The translations under genes were made by a program, and so were the position numbers. A stretch of DNA of 64,000 nucleotides from Cognatishimia activa (GTDB taxonomy: Bacteria > Pseudomonadota > Alphaproteobacteria > Rhodobacterales > Rhodobacteraceae), in NCBI RefSeq assembly GCF_001458335.1, contig NZ_CYTO01000024.1, positions 504,857 to 568,856 of the forward strand, read 5' to 3'. Shown here one piece after another: positions 39,321 to 49,386 of the stretch; position 1 is the stretch's first letter; each line of letters begins with the position of its first letter. The notes under the pieces were generated by a model. That model searched no databases. It saw only the letters and a program-made list of their open reading frames with translations, and was not told the origin of the DNA.

Positions 39321-40409
39321 ATGACGAAACATTGGCGGGCGGAATATTCTCTCTCTTCTGTTCCAAACTGGGTGCCGCAAAATGCAATTCGGTACTTAGC
39401 TCATATTGAAAAAGGAATTTCTATCAGAGCATTGGCGCGTCAATCTGATGTGCATCCGTCTACGGTTATGCGCCAGATCCGGCGTGTTGAGACCAAGCGT
39501 GATGACCCGTTGATTGACGAAGCGTTGTGGTCTTTGAGTTTGAGCGTTTCCGATCTTCCCCGGGCGGGCCTTCAGACGGAGGCATCCCCCATGAATGTAC
39601 ACGACCCAGAAACAAGTGTCAGTGACGCAGAGCTTGGAAAAGCGGCTTTGGAAATCCTCCAAAGGTTGAGCGATGAGGGGTCTGTGCTGGCCTTCGCAAA
39701 AGACATGGAAAAGGCAGTGGTGGTACGAGACCTGCCAAATGGTACTGCAAAACGCACTGCTGTGGTCGACCGCCCAGTGGCGCGCGCCATGGCGCTAAAA
39801 GATTGGATTAGCTGCAAGTCACAGGGTCGTATTTCGCGCTATCAAATCACCGCAGAAGGTCGTGCTGAATTGGCACGTTTGATGGCATTCCAGAGCAATG
39901 CACGATCTGGGTTTGGGGACGATCAAGTCGCGTTCGAGGCGGCAAGCGCCGACCAAAGCCAAAAACGGCGCGTGCGCTTTTCAACCCATGAGAGCCCCGT
40001 GGCCGTACTGGCGCGGCGCAAAGACAAGGGGGGGCAGCCGTTCCTTGGGCAGGATTTGGTTGCCGCCTCGGAACGGTTGCGCGAAGACTTTGAGTTAAGC
40101 CAGATTGGGACAGCGGTGTCGCAAAACTGGGATCGCTTCCTGACCGCTGGCACGACGGGCCACCATGGGTCGAGCTATCCAAAAGGCCAAAACGCCCAAA
40201 CACGCCTGAATGCAGCGCTTGAGATGCTTGGGGAAGGGCTCTCTGATGTCGCTTTGCGGTGCTGCTGCCACCAAGAGGGCATGGAAAGTGTCGAGAAACG
40301 TCTGGGTTGGCCCGCGCGATCCGGCAAAGTGGTCTTGCGGATCGCTTTGACGCGACTGTGTCACCACTACGCGAACCAGGCGTCCGATGCCCATGAATTT
40401 ATAGGGTAG
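39321..40409 (+). CDS. Helix-turn-helix protein with DUF6456 domain
   Basis: A 362-residue protein. The N-terminal part has a helix-turn-helix (KGISIRALARQSDVHPSTVMRQIRRVE, about residues 31-57). The C-terminal 150 residues match DUF6456: SPVAVLARRKDKGGQPFLG, then LRCCCHQEGMESVEKRLGWPARSGKVVLRIALTRL. It is probably a DNA-binding regulator, restricted to alphaproteobacteria as far as I know. GGGGGAAAG gives the ATG. The 233-bp divergent region to DUF6477 contains no other gene; a GTTAAC-like stretch lies near 39223. Confidence 0.75.
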   Translation: MTKHWRAEYSLSSVPNWVPQNAIRYLAHIEKGISIRALARQSDVHPSTVMRQIRRVETKRDDPLIDEALWSLSLSVSDLPRAGLQTEASPMNVHDPETSVSDAELGKAALEILQRLSDEGSVLAFAKDMEKAVVVRDLPNGTAKRTAVVDRPVARAMALKDWISCKSQGRISRYQITAEGRAELARLMAFQSNARSGFGDDQVAFEAASADQSQKRRVRFSTHESPVAVLARRKDKGGQPFLGQDLVAASERLREDFELSQIGTAVSQNWDRFLTAGTTGHHGSSYPKGQNAQTRLNAALEMLGEGLSDVALRCCCHQEGMESVEKRLGWPARSGKVVLRIALTRLCHHYANQASDAHEFIG

Positions 40410-40412
40410 ATC

Positions 40413-41427
<1,015 letters not shown>

Positions 41428-41464
41428 TGCGGTATCCTTTGTGCATCACTCGATTTGAATCTCG

Positions 41465-41483
41465 AATTAAAATGATTCTAATT
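41465..41483. promoter_or_regulatory. 19-bp near-palindrome upstream of the peroxiredoxin gene
   Basis: AATTAAAAT-G-ATTCTAATT has one mismatch between its 9-base arms. AT-rich palindromes of this size with TTAGAAT are like iron-responsive (Irr/ICE or Fur) sites in alphaproteobacteria. Either the peroxiredoxin or the divergent lipA (an Fe-S enzyme) could be controlled. Assignment to a regulator is inference. Nothing else is evident in 41428-41671. Confidence 0.35.
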
Positions 41484-41671
41484 TTGGTTCAATTGGAGTT
41501 TCTGCGCATGCACAGTAAATTCTGGTAAGCGCATAAAAAACATACAGAAAATCGGAGAAATGCTGCCGTGATGGCCAGGAAAGCATAGCGGCATTGCAGC
41601 TATGGCAATGGTCAGGCTTTGTCGCTATGGTAAGACAGACTGACGTAAATCGCACTGCAAGGACCTCCTAC

Positions 41672-42622
41672 GTGAGAGATCTCAAGATTCCAGAGCAGCG
41701 GCACCCGGAAAAGGCACACCGTCCGGACAATGCCCAGCCAAAAAAACCCAAGTGGATTCGTGTGAAGGCCCCAACGGGGGAAGGCTATAACGCTACCAAG
41801 AAAATCATGCGCGAAAACAAACTGGTGACAGTTTGTGAAGAAGCGGGCTGCCCGAATGCCGGCGAATGCTGGAGCCAGGGACACGCCACCATGATGATCA
41901 TGGGCGACATTTGTACCCGTGGCTGTACGTTTTGTAACATCGCCACCGGTCGTCCCGACGATCTGGATGTATTTGAACCGGGCCGCGTGGCGGATGCGGT
42001 TCAAAAACTGGGGCTGAACCATGTTGTGATCACCTCTGTGGACCGAGATGATCTGAAAGACGGTGGTGCAGAACATTTCGCCCAGACCATTCGCGCGGTG
42101 CGACATCGCTCTCCGAAAACCACGATTGAGATCCTGACGCCGGACTTTCTGAAATGTGATGACAGTGTTCTGGACATTGTTGTTGATGCGAAGCCTGACG
42201 TGTTTAACCACAATCTTGAAACCGTGCCGGGCCTTTATCCAGAGGTACGCCCGGGCGCGCGTTATTTTCACAGTCTGCGCCTGTTGCAGCGGGTGAAAGA
42301 ACGCGATGCGTCGATCTTTACCAAATCCGGCATCATGGTTGGTCTGGGCGAGGATCGCCAGGCGGTGTTGCAGGTCATGGACGACGCCCGCGCCGCAGAT
42401 GTCGATTTTCTTACCATCGGCCAATATCTGCAGCCAACACCAAAGCACCACGGGGTGGATCGTTTTGTGACGCCAGAAGAGTTTGAATCCTATGAAAAGG
42501 CCGCATATGGCAAGGGGTTCTTGATGGTGTCAGCCACGCCTTTGACCCGCAGTTCGTATCACGCTGGCGACGATTTCGCGCGTCTGCGCGAGAACCGCTT
42601 GGCGAAGCTCGGTCAAAAGTGA
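41672..42622 (+). CDS. lipA: Lipoyl synthase LipA
   Basis: Radical-SAM enzyme that inserts two sulfurs into octanoyl groups on lipoyl domains. The 316-residue protein has the auxiliary cluster motif [12 protein letters not shown] and the radical-SAM motif CTRGCTFC, and ends with the conserved RSSYHAGD segment that holds the serine ligand. The start is a GTG at 41672 with AAGGA at 41659-41663; the frame continues to 41594 without a better site. Followed by a two-way terminator. Confidence 0.95.
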   Translation: MRDLKIPEQRHPEKAHRPDNAQPKKPKWIRVKAPTGEGYNATKKIMRENKLVTVCEEAGCPNAGECWSQGHATMMIMGDICTRGCTFCNIATGRPDDLDVFEPGRVADAVQKLGLNHVVITSVDRDDLKDGGAEHFAQTIRAVRHRSPKTTIEILTPDFLKCDDSVLDIVVDAKPDVFNHNLETVPGLYPEVRPGARYFHSLRLLQRVKERDASIFTKSGIMVGLGEDRQAVLQVMDDARAADVDFLTIGQYLQPTPKHHGVDRFVTPEEFESYEKAAYGKGFLMVSATPLTRSSYHAGDDFARLRENRLAKLGQK

Positions 42623-42643
42623 TCTGTCCAAAATAGCAGTAAA

Positions 42644-42669
42644 AAGAGCGCCCATTGGCGCTCTTTTTT
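42644..42669. terminator. Bidirectional terminator between lipA and the cytochrome gene
   Basis: GAGCGCC and GGCGCTC (42646-42652 and 42657-42663) with a CATT loop are flanked by A-run on the left and T-run on the right, so it works for lipA on the plus strand and for the cytochrome c gene on the minus strand, whose stop at 42668 lies within it. Confidence 0.85.
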
Positions 42670-43546
42670 ATTTGAAAACCTGTAAGTAGGCCGCGATTGC
42701 GTTGCGGTCTTCTGGGGTCAATTGGCCCATGTTTTCAACGACATGAGTCATGGCCCCTCCGGCGCTGTCAAACTCTGGCGTAAAGCCGCTTTCTAGATAA
42801 TAGGCGACATCTTCTGGCGCCCAATCCAACTCTTTTGGAGTGATGCCGGGCACCTTGCCTTCACCCGGCAGCACCGATCCGGCCAGCCAGTTTGAACGGT
42901 CCAAGCCCCCCAATGGGTTGCGCGGTGTGTGGCATTCGGCACAATGGGCCTGCGCCTCAACCAGATAGCGGCCTCGGATCAATTCTGGCGTGGCAGCGTC
43001 CTGCAAGACCCAGTCTTTTCCAGCAAACAGCAGCTTCCAGCCGCCAAGCGTGCGGCGGATGTTGAATGGAAAGCCCACCTGATGTGGTTGGTTTGGAATG
43101 TCACTGGCAGGCAGGGTGTCGATAAAGGCCTTTAAGTCCACAATGTCCTGTTCGGACATTTGCGCATAAGCCGTATAAGGGAACACGGGATAATAATGTT
43201 TGCCACCAGGGGACACCCCGCGCTGAACGGCGTTGGCAAAGTCCAAAACGCTCCAGGTTCCGATGCCATGCTCTGCGCTCGGAGAGATATTGGGTGCCAA
43301 GAAAGTTCCAAAATCCGACGGGAAGGACTGCCCGCCTGTCAAAATAGGCGTGTCAGAGAATTCGACCTTCGGCGCGGTGTGGCAGGAGGCACAGCCAGAG
43401 GCGTGAAACACCGATGCGCCGCGACCGGAATCACCGGTCAGCCCATCAAAACGTGCCTCATCCACACTTCGTGGCATTGTTATCATGTAAAAGGCAGCAA
43501 GGCCCGCAAGCCCTAATAAACCTAAGTAACGGAAAATGCGGGCCAT
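42668..43546 (-). CDS. Di-heme c-type cytochrome
   Basis: A 292-residue exported protein: a membrane anchor or uncleaved signal at residues 5-24, then two cytochrome c domains with CASCH (Cys52-His56) and CAECH (about residue 200). It resembles the cytochrome subunits that take electrons from periplasmic dehydrogenases for alcohols or sugars. No dehydrogenase gene is adjacent. The cytochrome c' gene lies nine bases upstream in the same operon, so the two probably act together. Confidence 0.88.
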   Translation of the reverse strand: MARIFRYLGLLGLAGLAAFYMITMPRSVDEARFDGLTGDSGRGASVFHASGCASCHTAPKVEFSDTPILTGGQSFPSDFGTFLAPNISPSAEHGIGTWSVLDFANAVQRGVSPGGKHYYPVFPYTAYAQMSEQDIVDLKAFIDTLPASDIPNQPHQVGFPFNIRRTLGGWKLLFAGKDWVLQDAATPELIRGRYLVEAQAHCAECHTPRNPLGGLDRSNWLAGSVLPGEGKVPGITPKELDWAPEDVAYYLESGFTPEFDSAGGAMTHVVENMGQLTPEDRNAIAAYLQVFK

Positions 43547-43555
43547 AAGAGCGAC

Positions 43556-44011
43556 CTACCGTCGGCCGCGATATGCTTTGTGGCAAGAGCTACACGCGCC
43601 GCCCAAAGCGCCCATCGCGCCCTGTAAAGCGGTTAAGTCCGTGCCCGCCGCAGCGGCCATTACGTCCGCCGCGTTGCTCATGGCCATGCCGTTTTCGGCA
43701 ATCGCAGGGAAGGTTGTCCAGATCTCAGCTTTTGCGCGCGTGCCTTCGACGCTGTCCATATCAGACCCTTGGGGCCACATGGACATGGCGTCTAAACTCG
43801 CAGCGGCTTTGATATTATTTGCCGCCGCCGCCGCTGCTGCTGCATCATAGTCTACGGTGCCTTTGGCCATTGCGCCCAGAATTCCCAGATTGTGCTGATA
43901 GATCTGCATCTGGCCTTGGCGCGCTTTGATTGCGCTTTCAATCGCTTTATCAGCTATGGCTGGCCCCGCAATGGCGATGGCGAGGATGGTCGTCAAAACA
44001 CGACGTTTCAT
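43556..44011 (-). CDS. Cytochrome c'
   Basis: A 151-residue periplasmic protein: signal peptide to about residue 20 (AGPAIA), a four-helix bundle, and the heme site near the C terminus, CSSCHKAYR (Cys140-His144), the hallmark of cytochrome c'. Members bind NO and may protect against nitrosative stress. An eight-alanine run (residues 57-64) is encoded by mixed GCN codons. In operon with the di-heme cytochrome. Confidence 0.9.
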   Translation of the reverse strand: MKRRVLTTILAIAIAGPAIADKAIESAIKARQGQMQIYQHNLGILGAMAKGTVDYDAAAAAAAANNIKAAASLDAMSMWPQGSDMDSVEGTRAKAEIWTTFPAIAENGMAMSNAADVMAAAAGTDLTALQGAMGALGGACSSCHKAYRGRR

Positions 44012-44128
44012 GGTTTTCTCCCTAAAATTTGTGTTTTTATGAGATCACCATAACCGAACGCGTGTAAAAACGAAGCGACGAGATTGAAAAAACCGTCACA
44101 TTCTCTTGAGCGCGGGCCTTAAACAGGT

Positions 44129-44311
44129 CTACGGCTTTAGACCTTTGTTGCCGATACGCTCTGCCGTCAGGGCATCCGGCCAGCCAAAAATCTGTTCATA
44201 TCCATAGATCACTGCGCAGATGGCAATTGTGCCGAAAACGATCTGAATGCGCCGACGCGATGGCGGGTTGCGCGCCCAAAGTGCCATGCGCAGGAACCAG
44301 CGTGGGTTCAT
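44129..44311 (-). CDS. 60-residue membrane protein coupled to hpt
   Basis: Begins [20 protein letters not shown], followed by one membrane helix (about residues 24-43, [20 protein letters not shown]) and a short basic tail. The ATG overlaps the hpt stop (ATGA). I recall similar proteins of about 60 residues in other Rhodobacterales; function unknown. The basic, arginine-rich N terminus predicts a cytoplasmic start. No Shine-Dalgarno beyond coupling. Confidence 0.7.
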   Translation of the reverse strand: MNPRWFLRMALWARNPPSRRRIQIVFGTIAICAVIYGYEQIFGWPDALTAERIGNKGLKP

Positions 44312-44847
44312 TCTGTGAACCGCACTTTGCCAATAAAGGGCAGGTTACGGTTGCGTTGGGCGTAGTCGATCCCATAGCCGACAACGAATTCGTCTGGAAT
44401 TTCAAAACCAGTCCAGTCCGCTTTCACATCCGCTTCACGCCGGCTCGGTTTATCCAAAAGCGCAATCATCTTCATCTTACGTGGCTCACGGCTTTCCAGC
44501 AGGTGTTTGACGTGATGCAGAGTGTGACCAGTGTCGACAATGTCTTCGACAACCAGCACATCTCGACCTTGAATTTCGCCACGTAAGTCTTTCAAAATGC
44601 GAACTTCTCGGCTGCTTTCCATCGCATTTCCATAGGAGGATGCTTCCAAAAAGTCGACCTCAACCGGCAGATCAAGTTCGCGCACCAAGTCAGCGATAAA
44701 CACAAAAGATCCGCGCAAAAGCCCCACCACAACCAACTTGTCCGTGTCTGCAAATTCGCGCCGGATTTCGTCGCAGAGGTCTTCAATCCGAGCCGCGATG
44801 CTTTTGGCAGAGATCATCTGGTCGATCACATAGTCTGGCTGTGTCAT
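44308..44847 (-). CDS. hpt: Hypoxanthine phosphoribosyltransferase
   Basis: Purine salvage: converts hypoxanthine (and guanine) with PRPP to IMP or GMP. The 179 residues have the PRPP-binding motif [23 protein letters not shown] and the base-contact segment near the end ([15 protein letters not shown]). Length is normal for the family. The small membrane-protein gene is translationally coupled downstream. Confidence 0.95.
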   Translation of the reverse strand: MTQPDYVIDQMISAKSIAARIEDLCDEIRREFADTDKLVVVGLLRGSFVFIADLVRELDLPVEVDFLEASSYGNAMESSREVRILKDLRGEIQGRDVLVVEDIVDTGHTLHHVKHLLESREPRKMKMIALLDKPSRREADVKADWTGFEIPDEFVVGYGIDYAQRNRNLPFIGKVRFTE

Positions 44848-44928
44848 GTTTGCCCCTTGATTTTACGCCCAGAGCATACGAAATGATCGCGCACTGTCCA
44901 TAGACTTACTTGGAATTCAAAAGAAACG

Positions 44929-45372
44929 ATGCCAACCCATTCAGAAACCCGCACGCTGCCTTACACCGCGCAGCAAATGTATGATCTGGTGGCGGATGTG
45001 GCGTCCTATCCGAAGTTCCTGCCATGGTGTGCTGCAGCGCGTATCCGCTCGCGCAGCCCAGAAGGCGATGCGGAACTGATGCTCGCGGATCTTGTGATCT
45101 CTTTTAAAGTGTTTCGCGAGCGGTTTGGGTCCAAAGTCCTGCTTCATCCCAATGAGAAAAGCATCGACACAGAGTATTTGGATGGCCCCTTCAAATTCCT
45201 GAAATCCACATGGGATTTTCAGGATACCGAAGGCGGCTGTGATGTGTCTTTCTTCGTGGATTTTGAATTCAAGAATGCAATCTTGCAAGGCATCATCGGC
45301 GTTGTGTTCAACGAAGCAATGCACCGGATTGTGCGAGCGTTTGAGAGCCGAGCGGCCGAACTTTACGGGTAA
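44929..45372 (+). CDS. Coq10/RatA-family START-domain protein
   Basis: A 147-residue single START (SRPBCC) domain: YTAQQMYDLVADVASYPKFLPWC at the start and a long C-terminal helix (FNEAMHRIVRAFESRAAELYG). Mitochondrial COQ10 binds ubiquinone and helps respiration; the E. coli homologue RatA was described as a ribosome-association toxin. In alphaproteobacteria the ubiquinone role seems more likely. Divergent from hpt. Confidence 0.88.
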   Translation: MPTHSETRTLPYTAQQMYDLVADVASYPKFLPWCAAARIRSRSPEGDAELMLADLVISFKVFRERFGSKVLLHPNEKSIDTEYLDGPFKFLKSTWDFQDTEGGCDVSFFVDFEFKNAILQGIIGVVFNEAMHRIVRAFESRAAELYG

Positions 45373-45381
45373 GGCCGCACT

Positions 45382-45412
45382 GCGCTGCCCAAAATTTTCA
45401 TTCGGGCAGCGC
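45382..45412. terminator. Hairpin between convergent genes
   Basis: GCGCTGCCC and GGGCAGCGC (45382-45390 and 45404-45412) pair perfectly with a 13-base loop. Only TTGGTTTT follows on the plus side. Probably ends the Coq10-like gene and perhaps the convergent flavoprotein gene. Confidence 0.55.
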
Positions 45413-45427
45413 TTGGTTTTGGCCGCT

Positions 45428-46759
45428 TCAGGCGCGTTTGTTGCGATGTGCGGCGATCTGTTCCAAAGCGGGCTCTTTCTTGCTCATGACCCATTTCGCC
45501 AGGGCTTTTAGGCCCACGCCGGTGCGGAACTCAAATTCTTCAAAGTGAAAGCTTCTTGGTCCAACTCCATGGCGAGACAAGCCTTTTTGAAGCGCCTCGC
45601 GCAATGAAACAGGGCCGCAGAAGGACACGCCCATCGTGGACAGGTCGCCATCAACTTGGTCTGCAATCATATCCGCAGATAGCCGCTGACCTTCGTTTGA
45701 AGCAATCACATGGAGCGTCAAATTGGATTTGGCTGCTGCAAGGGCTTCAATCTCATCCAAATGCGGCGCGGTCTCTTTGGATTTTACGCAGTAAAACAGA
45801 TTGATCTGGGGGGCATCCGCGCTTAGCGCATGGGCCCAAGCCAAGAATGGTGTGATCCCGATACCGCCAGCGACCCAAACTTCTTGTTTTTTGCCGTAGT
45901 GACGGAAGCGGCCAAAGGGCCCTTGAATGCGTACGTCTTGGCCAGTTTCAACAAAGCGTCCAAGGCGAGATGTGAAATCTCCCAAGGCTTTGATCGTCAC
46001 ACGCAGAGTGCCATCCTCTTCCACTTTGGAGAAGCTAAACGGGTGTGGCTCTGTTTTGCCCGTGTCCGTGAATTGGAACACACCAAACTGGCCAGGTGCC
46101 GGTTTTAGGCCTTTGCCCTGTGGCTGCAGGGTGATGGCCAGAGCGTCGCCGGATTTCTGGATGCCAGTGATTTTGTATCCATGGCTTGGGCGCATACCTT
46201 CAGGCAAAAGCATCCAGATGTAGGCGATCACACCCAAAGCACAGAAAGCGCCGGTGTAAAGCCCGGCCGGGTCGGTCATGGCAAAGGGCTTTAGAATGAA
46301 GACAAAATGGAAGCTGCCCGCGATAAACATCGCGCCCATTGCTTTGTGTGTCCATTTCCAAAGGTGATAAGGAATGAACGTTGCGATAGAGACCACGACG
46401 AGGATCAACAGGCCGTAAAGGCTGATTTCACCCAGCGTTTCTGCCAAGTCCTCTAGCGCGCCTGCCTGCCCAAGACCGCGCATGTCTGCATCGATTGTAT
46501 CATGTAGAAGAAGGGCGACCATGGCGAGAATGCCCGCCCATTTGTGCAGGACGTAAACCCGATCGAGGCCTCCGAAAATGGTCTCAATTCCACGCACCCG
46601 TGTCGAGAGGATTTGACCCCACGCCATCAAGATCAACGCAGCAATCCCAAGGTATTGAGAAAACAAGGCCAGTTGGTCGGTGATATTGGGAAGGGTGAAC
46701 AGTTGGTATGCCGGGAACAGGGTTGTCACGGCGATAATGATGAGCCCGATCAGGTTCAT
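45428..46759 (-). CDS. Ferric-reductase-like membrane flavoprotein (ferredoxin reductase family)
   Basis: A 443-residue protein. The N-terminal half (about 1-190) is a membrane domain with six helices and histidines (VLHKWAGILAMVALLLHD, WKWTHKAMGAM, GSFHFVF) likely to bind heme. The C-terminal half is a ferredoxin-NADP-reductase module with the flavin motif EPHPFSFSK, GGIGITP for NAD(P)H and CGP near the end. It should move electrons from NAD(P)H across the membrane. Electron acceptor unknown. GAGGAC precedes the ATG. Confidence 0.85.
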   Translation of the reverse strand: MNLIGLIIIAVTTLFPAYQLFTLPNITDQLALFSQYLGIAALILMAWGQILSTRVRGIETIFGGLDRVYVLHKWAGILAMVALLLHDTIDADMRGLGQAGALEDLAETLGEISLYGLLILVVVSIATFIPYHLWKWTHKAMGAMFIAGSFHFVFILKPFAMTDPAGLYTGAFCALGVIAYIWMLLPEGMRPSHGYKITGIQKSGDALAITLQPQGKGLKPAPGQFGVFQFTDTGKTEPHPFSFSKVEEDGTLRVTIKALGDFTSRLGRFVETGQDVRIQGPFGRFRHYGKKQEVWVAGGIGITPFLAWAHALSADAPQINLFYCVKSKETAPHLDEIEALAAAKSNLTLHVIASNEGQRLSADMIADQVDGDLSTMGVSFCGPVSLREALQKGLSRHGVGPRSFHFEEFEFRTGVGLKALAKWVMSKKEPALEQIAAHRNKRA

Positions 46760-46849
46760 GGGAAGTCCTCAAGTTCTGCGCGTTCGTTCTTAGTCAAAAC
46801 TCTATAAGCCGCGGCGAGGAATTTGTTTAGAATTCTTTTGAAACGATGT

Positions 46850-46879
46850 GCAAAAAAGAAAAGGCGACCCGAAGGCCGC
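46850..46879 (-). terminator. Intrinsic terminator of the ammonium transporter gene
   Basis: On the minus strand GGCGGCC (46879-46873) pairs with GGTCGCC (46868-46862) around TTCG with one G-T pair, followed by TTTTCTTTTTT. Confidence 0.8.
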
Positions 46880-46908
46880 CCAATCTAAAAATGCTATGGT
46901 CGATCCGT

Positions 46909-48090
46909 TTACGAACTGACGTCGTAAGCACGCTCACCATGCACGGCGAGGTCCAGACCGTTGGTCTCGGTTTCCTCATCCACGCGCAGCGGAGTGATGG
47001 CTTTCACGACATAGATCAGCACCATGGTGACGACGACGGTGAAGATGCCGACAATGACCAGAGAGCCCAGCTGAGCCGCCCAAGAGCCTTGGCCAAAGGC
47101 TGCGATCATGATGGTGCCGAAGATACCGCCAACGCCGTGGACCGCGAATACGTCGAGCGTGTCGTCGATTTTCAGGCCGTTGCGGATCAGGTTGACCGCT
47201 TCTTGGCAGAGCACACCTGCCACCGCGCCGATGATCAATGCCTCAACTGGGCCAACAAAGCCAGAGGCCGGGGTGATGGATGCGAGGCCCGCAATCGTAC
47301 CGGTGACCATGCCGACGAGAGACGCTTTGCCGTATTTGATCTTTTCCCAAAGAGCCCATGTCAGGGACGCGGTTGCTGCTGAGATATGCGTAACGGTCAG
47401 GGCCATCGCTGCGCCGCCATCTGCCGCCAGCTGAGAGCCGCCGTTAAAGCCGAACCAGCCAACCCAGAGCATCGCTGCGCCGATCATCACCATCCAAGGC
47501 GCATGTGGAGGGGTCGTGTTGTTCTTGCGCGGGCCAAGCACCACTGCGATCAAGAGCGCCGCAATACCAGCGGTCTCGTGAACCACGATGCCGCCTGCAA
47601 AGTCGCGCACGCCCGTGTCGCCAAAAATGCCGCCATCGGCCAGCATGCCGCCGCCCCAGACCCAGTGAACAACAGGCGCGTAGCACAGGAGCATCCATAG
47701 GGCAGAGAAGAGTAGCACAAAGCCAAACCCGATGCGTTCCACATAGGCACCAACGATCAGCGCTGGTGTGATGATCGCAAAGGTCATCTGGAAGGCAAAG
47801 AACAGAACCTCGGGCAGGGTGCCTGACAGGCTGTCTACAGTGACGCCAGACAAGAACATCTTGTCCAAGCCGCCCCAATAGCCGGTTCCGCCGCCACCGA
47901 AGGCAATAGAGTAGCCAAAGATGAACCACAGGACGCTCATCAAACACGCGATGGCGTAGCAGTGCATGAAGACGCTTAATACGTTACGCGCACGTACAAG
48001 GCCGCCGTAAAAGAGCGCCAGACCCGGTAGGGTCATAAACAGCACGAGTGCTGTGGCGACGATAATCCAAGCGGTATCCGCTCCGTTCAT
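46909..48090 (-). CDS. amt: Ammonium transporter
   Basis: A 393-residue inner-membrane channel with about eleven helices. The Amt signature HETAGIAALLIAVVLGPRKN, the pore residues around FAFQMTFAIITPALI and the second pore histidine in FAVHGVGGIFG are visible. The ATG at 48090 follows AAGGA and gives a mature N terminus typical for proteins that lack a cleaved signal. The usual partner glnK (PII) is not adjacent. The AT-rich leader (48160-48244) shows no clear NtrC or sigma-54 site. Confidence 0.93.
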   Translation of the reverse strand: MNGADTAWIIVATALVLFMTLPGLALFYGGLVRARNVLSVFMHCYAIACLMSVLWFIFGYSIAFGGGGTGYWGGLDKMFLSGVTVDSLSGTLPEVLFFAFQMTFAIITPALIVGAYVERIGFGFVLLFSALWMLLCYAPVVHWVWGGGMLADGGIFGDTGVRDFAGGIVVHETAGIAALLIAVVLGPRKNNTTPPHAPWMVMIGAAMLWVGWFGFNGGSQLAADGGAAMALTVTHISAATASLTWALWEKIKYGKASLVGMVTGTIAGLASITPASGFVGPVEALIIGAVAGVLCQEAVNLIRNGLKIDDTLDVFAVHGVGGIFGTIMIAAFGQGSWAAQLGSLVIVGIFTVVVTMVLIYVVKAITPLRVDEETETNGLDLAVHGERAYDVSS

Positions 48091-48244
48091 TGTCCCGTTC
48101 CTTCCCAATGTTTCGTTGCAGGGGAGAAAGCGGATGAGGGATGCAAAACAAAGCAGCAATTGGTTTGTTGATGCTTATTATTTGGACAATTCTAGGGGTG
48201 ATTAAAAAATAATCTAAAAAATATGCTAAAAGATTAAAAAATAG

Positions 48245-48718
48245 TCAAAACGTGGATATTGCGTCTATGAGCAGTTTGAAAGCATGATTCCGCGCCGCTT
48301 CGCGCACATTTTCTCGACCAATTGCATTAAATTCCACCGTTTCGGTGACGGTTTCAGTTTTTCTAGTGATGCCAAAACAGACGCGACCTTCAGGCTTATG
48401 CTCTGATCCACCCGGTCCAGCGATACCGGTGATCGAAACCGCAATATTTGCCTTGCTATGTTTCAGCGCGCCTTCTGCCATTTCTTTTGCGACTTCCTCA
48501 GATACCGCGCCGACGGCATCCAAAGTGGCTTCTGACACCCCAAGCATCTCGCGTTTTGCATCATTCGTGTAGGTCACAAACCCGCGCTCCATCACGGCGG
48601 ATGAGCCAGCGATATCCGTAAGGCCCGCGAAGACCATGCCGCCGGTGCAGCTTTCAGCCGTTGCGATCATGAGCCCTTTGGCTTTTGCGGCATTCAAGAC
48701 GTCGGTTGCAGAGGTCAT
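48245..48718 (-). CDS. pncC: CinA C-terminal domain protein (nicotinamide-nucleotide amidase)
   Basis: A 157-residue stand-alone amidase domain. It hydrolyses nicotinamide mononucleotide to nicotinate mononucleotide for NAD recycling. The segments ATAESCTGGMVFAGLTDIAGSS and VSITGIAGPGGSEHKPEGRV are typical. The N-terminal ADP-ribose pyrophosphatase part of full CinA is missing, as in many bacteria. Its ATG overlaps the pgpA stop (ATGA). Confidence 0.92.
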   Translation of the reverse strand: MTSATDVLNAAKAKGLMIATAESCTGGMVFAGLTDIAGSSAVMERGFVTYTNDAKREMLGVSEATLDAVGAVSEEVAKEMAEGALKHSKANIAVSITGIAGPGGSEHKPEGRVCFGITRKTETVTETVEFNAIGRENVREAARNHAFKLLIDAISTF

Positions 48719-49227
48719 CAGAGCACCACGTGGAAAAGAACGGCGAGGATGCCTGTCGCGATGGCGGCATAGACACCCGCGATTACATCATCGAGCATCA
48801 CCCCCAATGCATCACCGCGTCGATCGGCCCAGCCCACGAGGTTGGGTTTGGTGATGTCAAAGAGGCGGAAGAAAATGAAGCCAGCGATGACGCCCGGGTA
48901 AAGGTCAAGTAGATCGGCGCTCATGCGGTGCGCGCCGTAGCTCGTCACCAGTAGCGCAATCCACTGTCCGGCCACTTCGTCGATAACCACTTCGCTGGGA
49001 TCGTGATCCTCCGCGCCACGCGTAACCTGTTTCGTGGCCCACCAGCCAACGAAGAAAACCAAAACGGTCGCGGTTGCGAGGGCGGCAAAGCCCCCGATTT
49101 GGTGAATAAGGATGGCGAGTCCAACGGCAACCGCGGATCCCCAAGTGCCCGGCGCAGGGCGCAAATATCCAGCACCGGCGACTGTCGCAACGGCCTGTGC
49201 CGCTGATTTTAGAAGCGTATTTTGCAT
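48718..49227 (-). CDS. pgpA: Phosphatidylglycerophosphatase A
   Basis: Removes phosphate from phosphatidylglycerophosphate to make phosphatidylglycerol at the inner membrane. The 169-residue protein has about four hydrophobic segments, PAPGTWGSAVAV, the acidic VVIDEVAGQWIAL motif and FFRLFDITKP, which together are the PgpA signature. It is translationally coupled to pncC. Upstream, 159 bp separate it from the divergent dusB. Confidence 0.94.
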   Translation of the reverse strand: MQNTLLKSAAQAVATVAGAGYLRPAPGTWGSAVAVGLAILIHQIGGFAALATATVLVFFVGWWATKQVTRGAEDHDPSEVVIDEVAGQWIALLVTSYGAHRMSADLLDLYPGVIAGFIFFRLFDITKPNLVGWADRRGDALGVMLDDVIAGVYAAIATGILAVLFHVVL

Positions 49228-49386
49228 AAGCTCTGTCTATGGGCTGCCACGCAAAGACGCAATCTCCCCCTTTTAATTGATTAAAAAGTAGGCAATTGCG
49301 TATTTCTGAAACAAAAATGCGCTTAGATTCGTTGAGAGCCCATCGATTCCTCCTTAAATTGAGCGCAAGTGACAAGGATTAGACAG

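Noticed and set aside
43803-43860. GCC/GCT triplet run in the cytochrome c' gene as a variable microsatellite
   Set aside because: It encodes an eight-alanine stretch with mixed codons inside a helical region; there is no sign of slippage.
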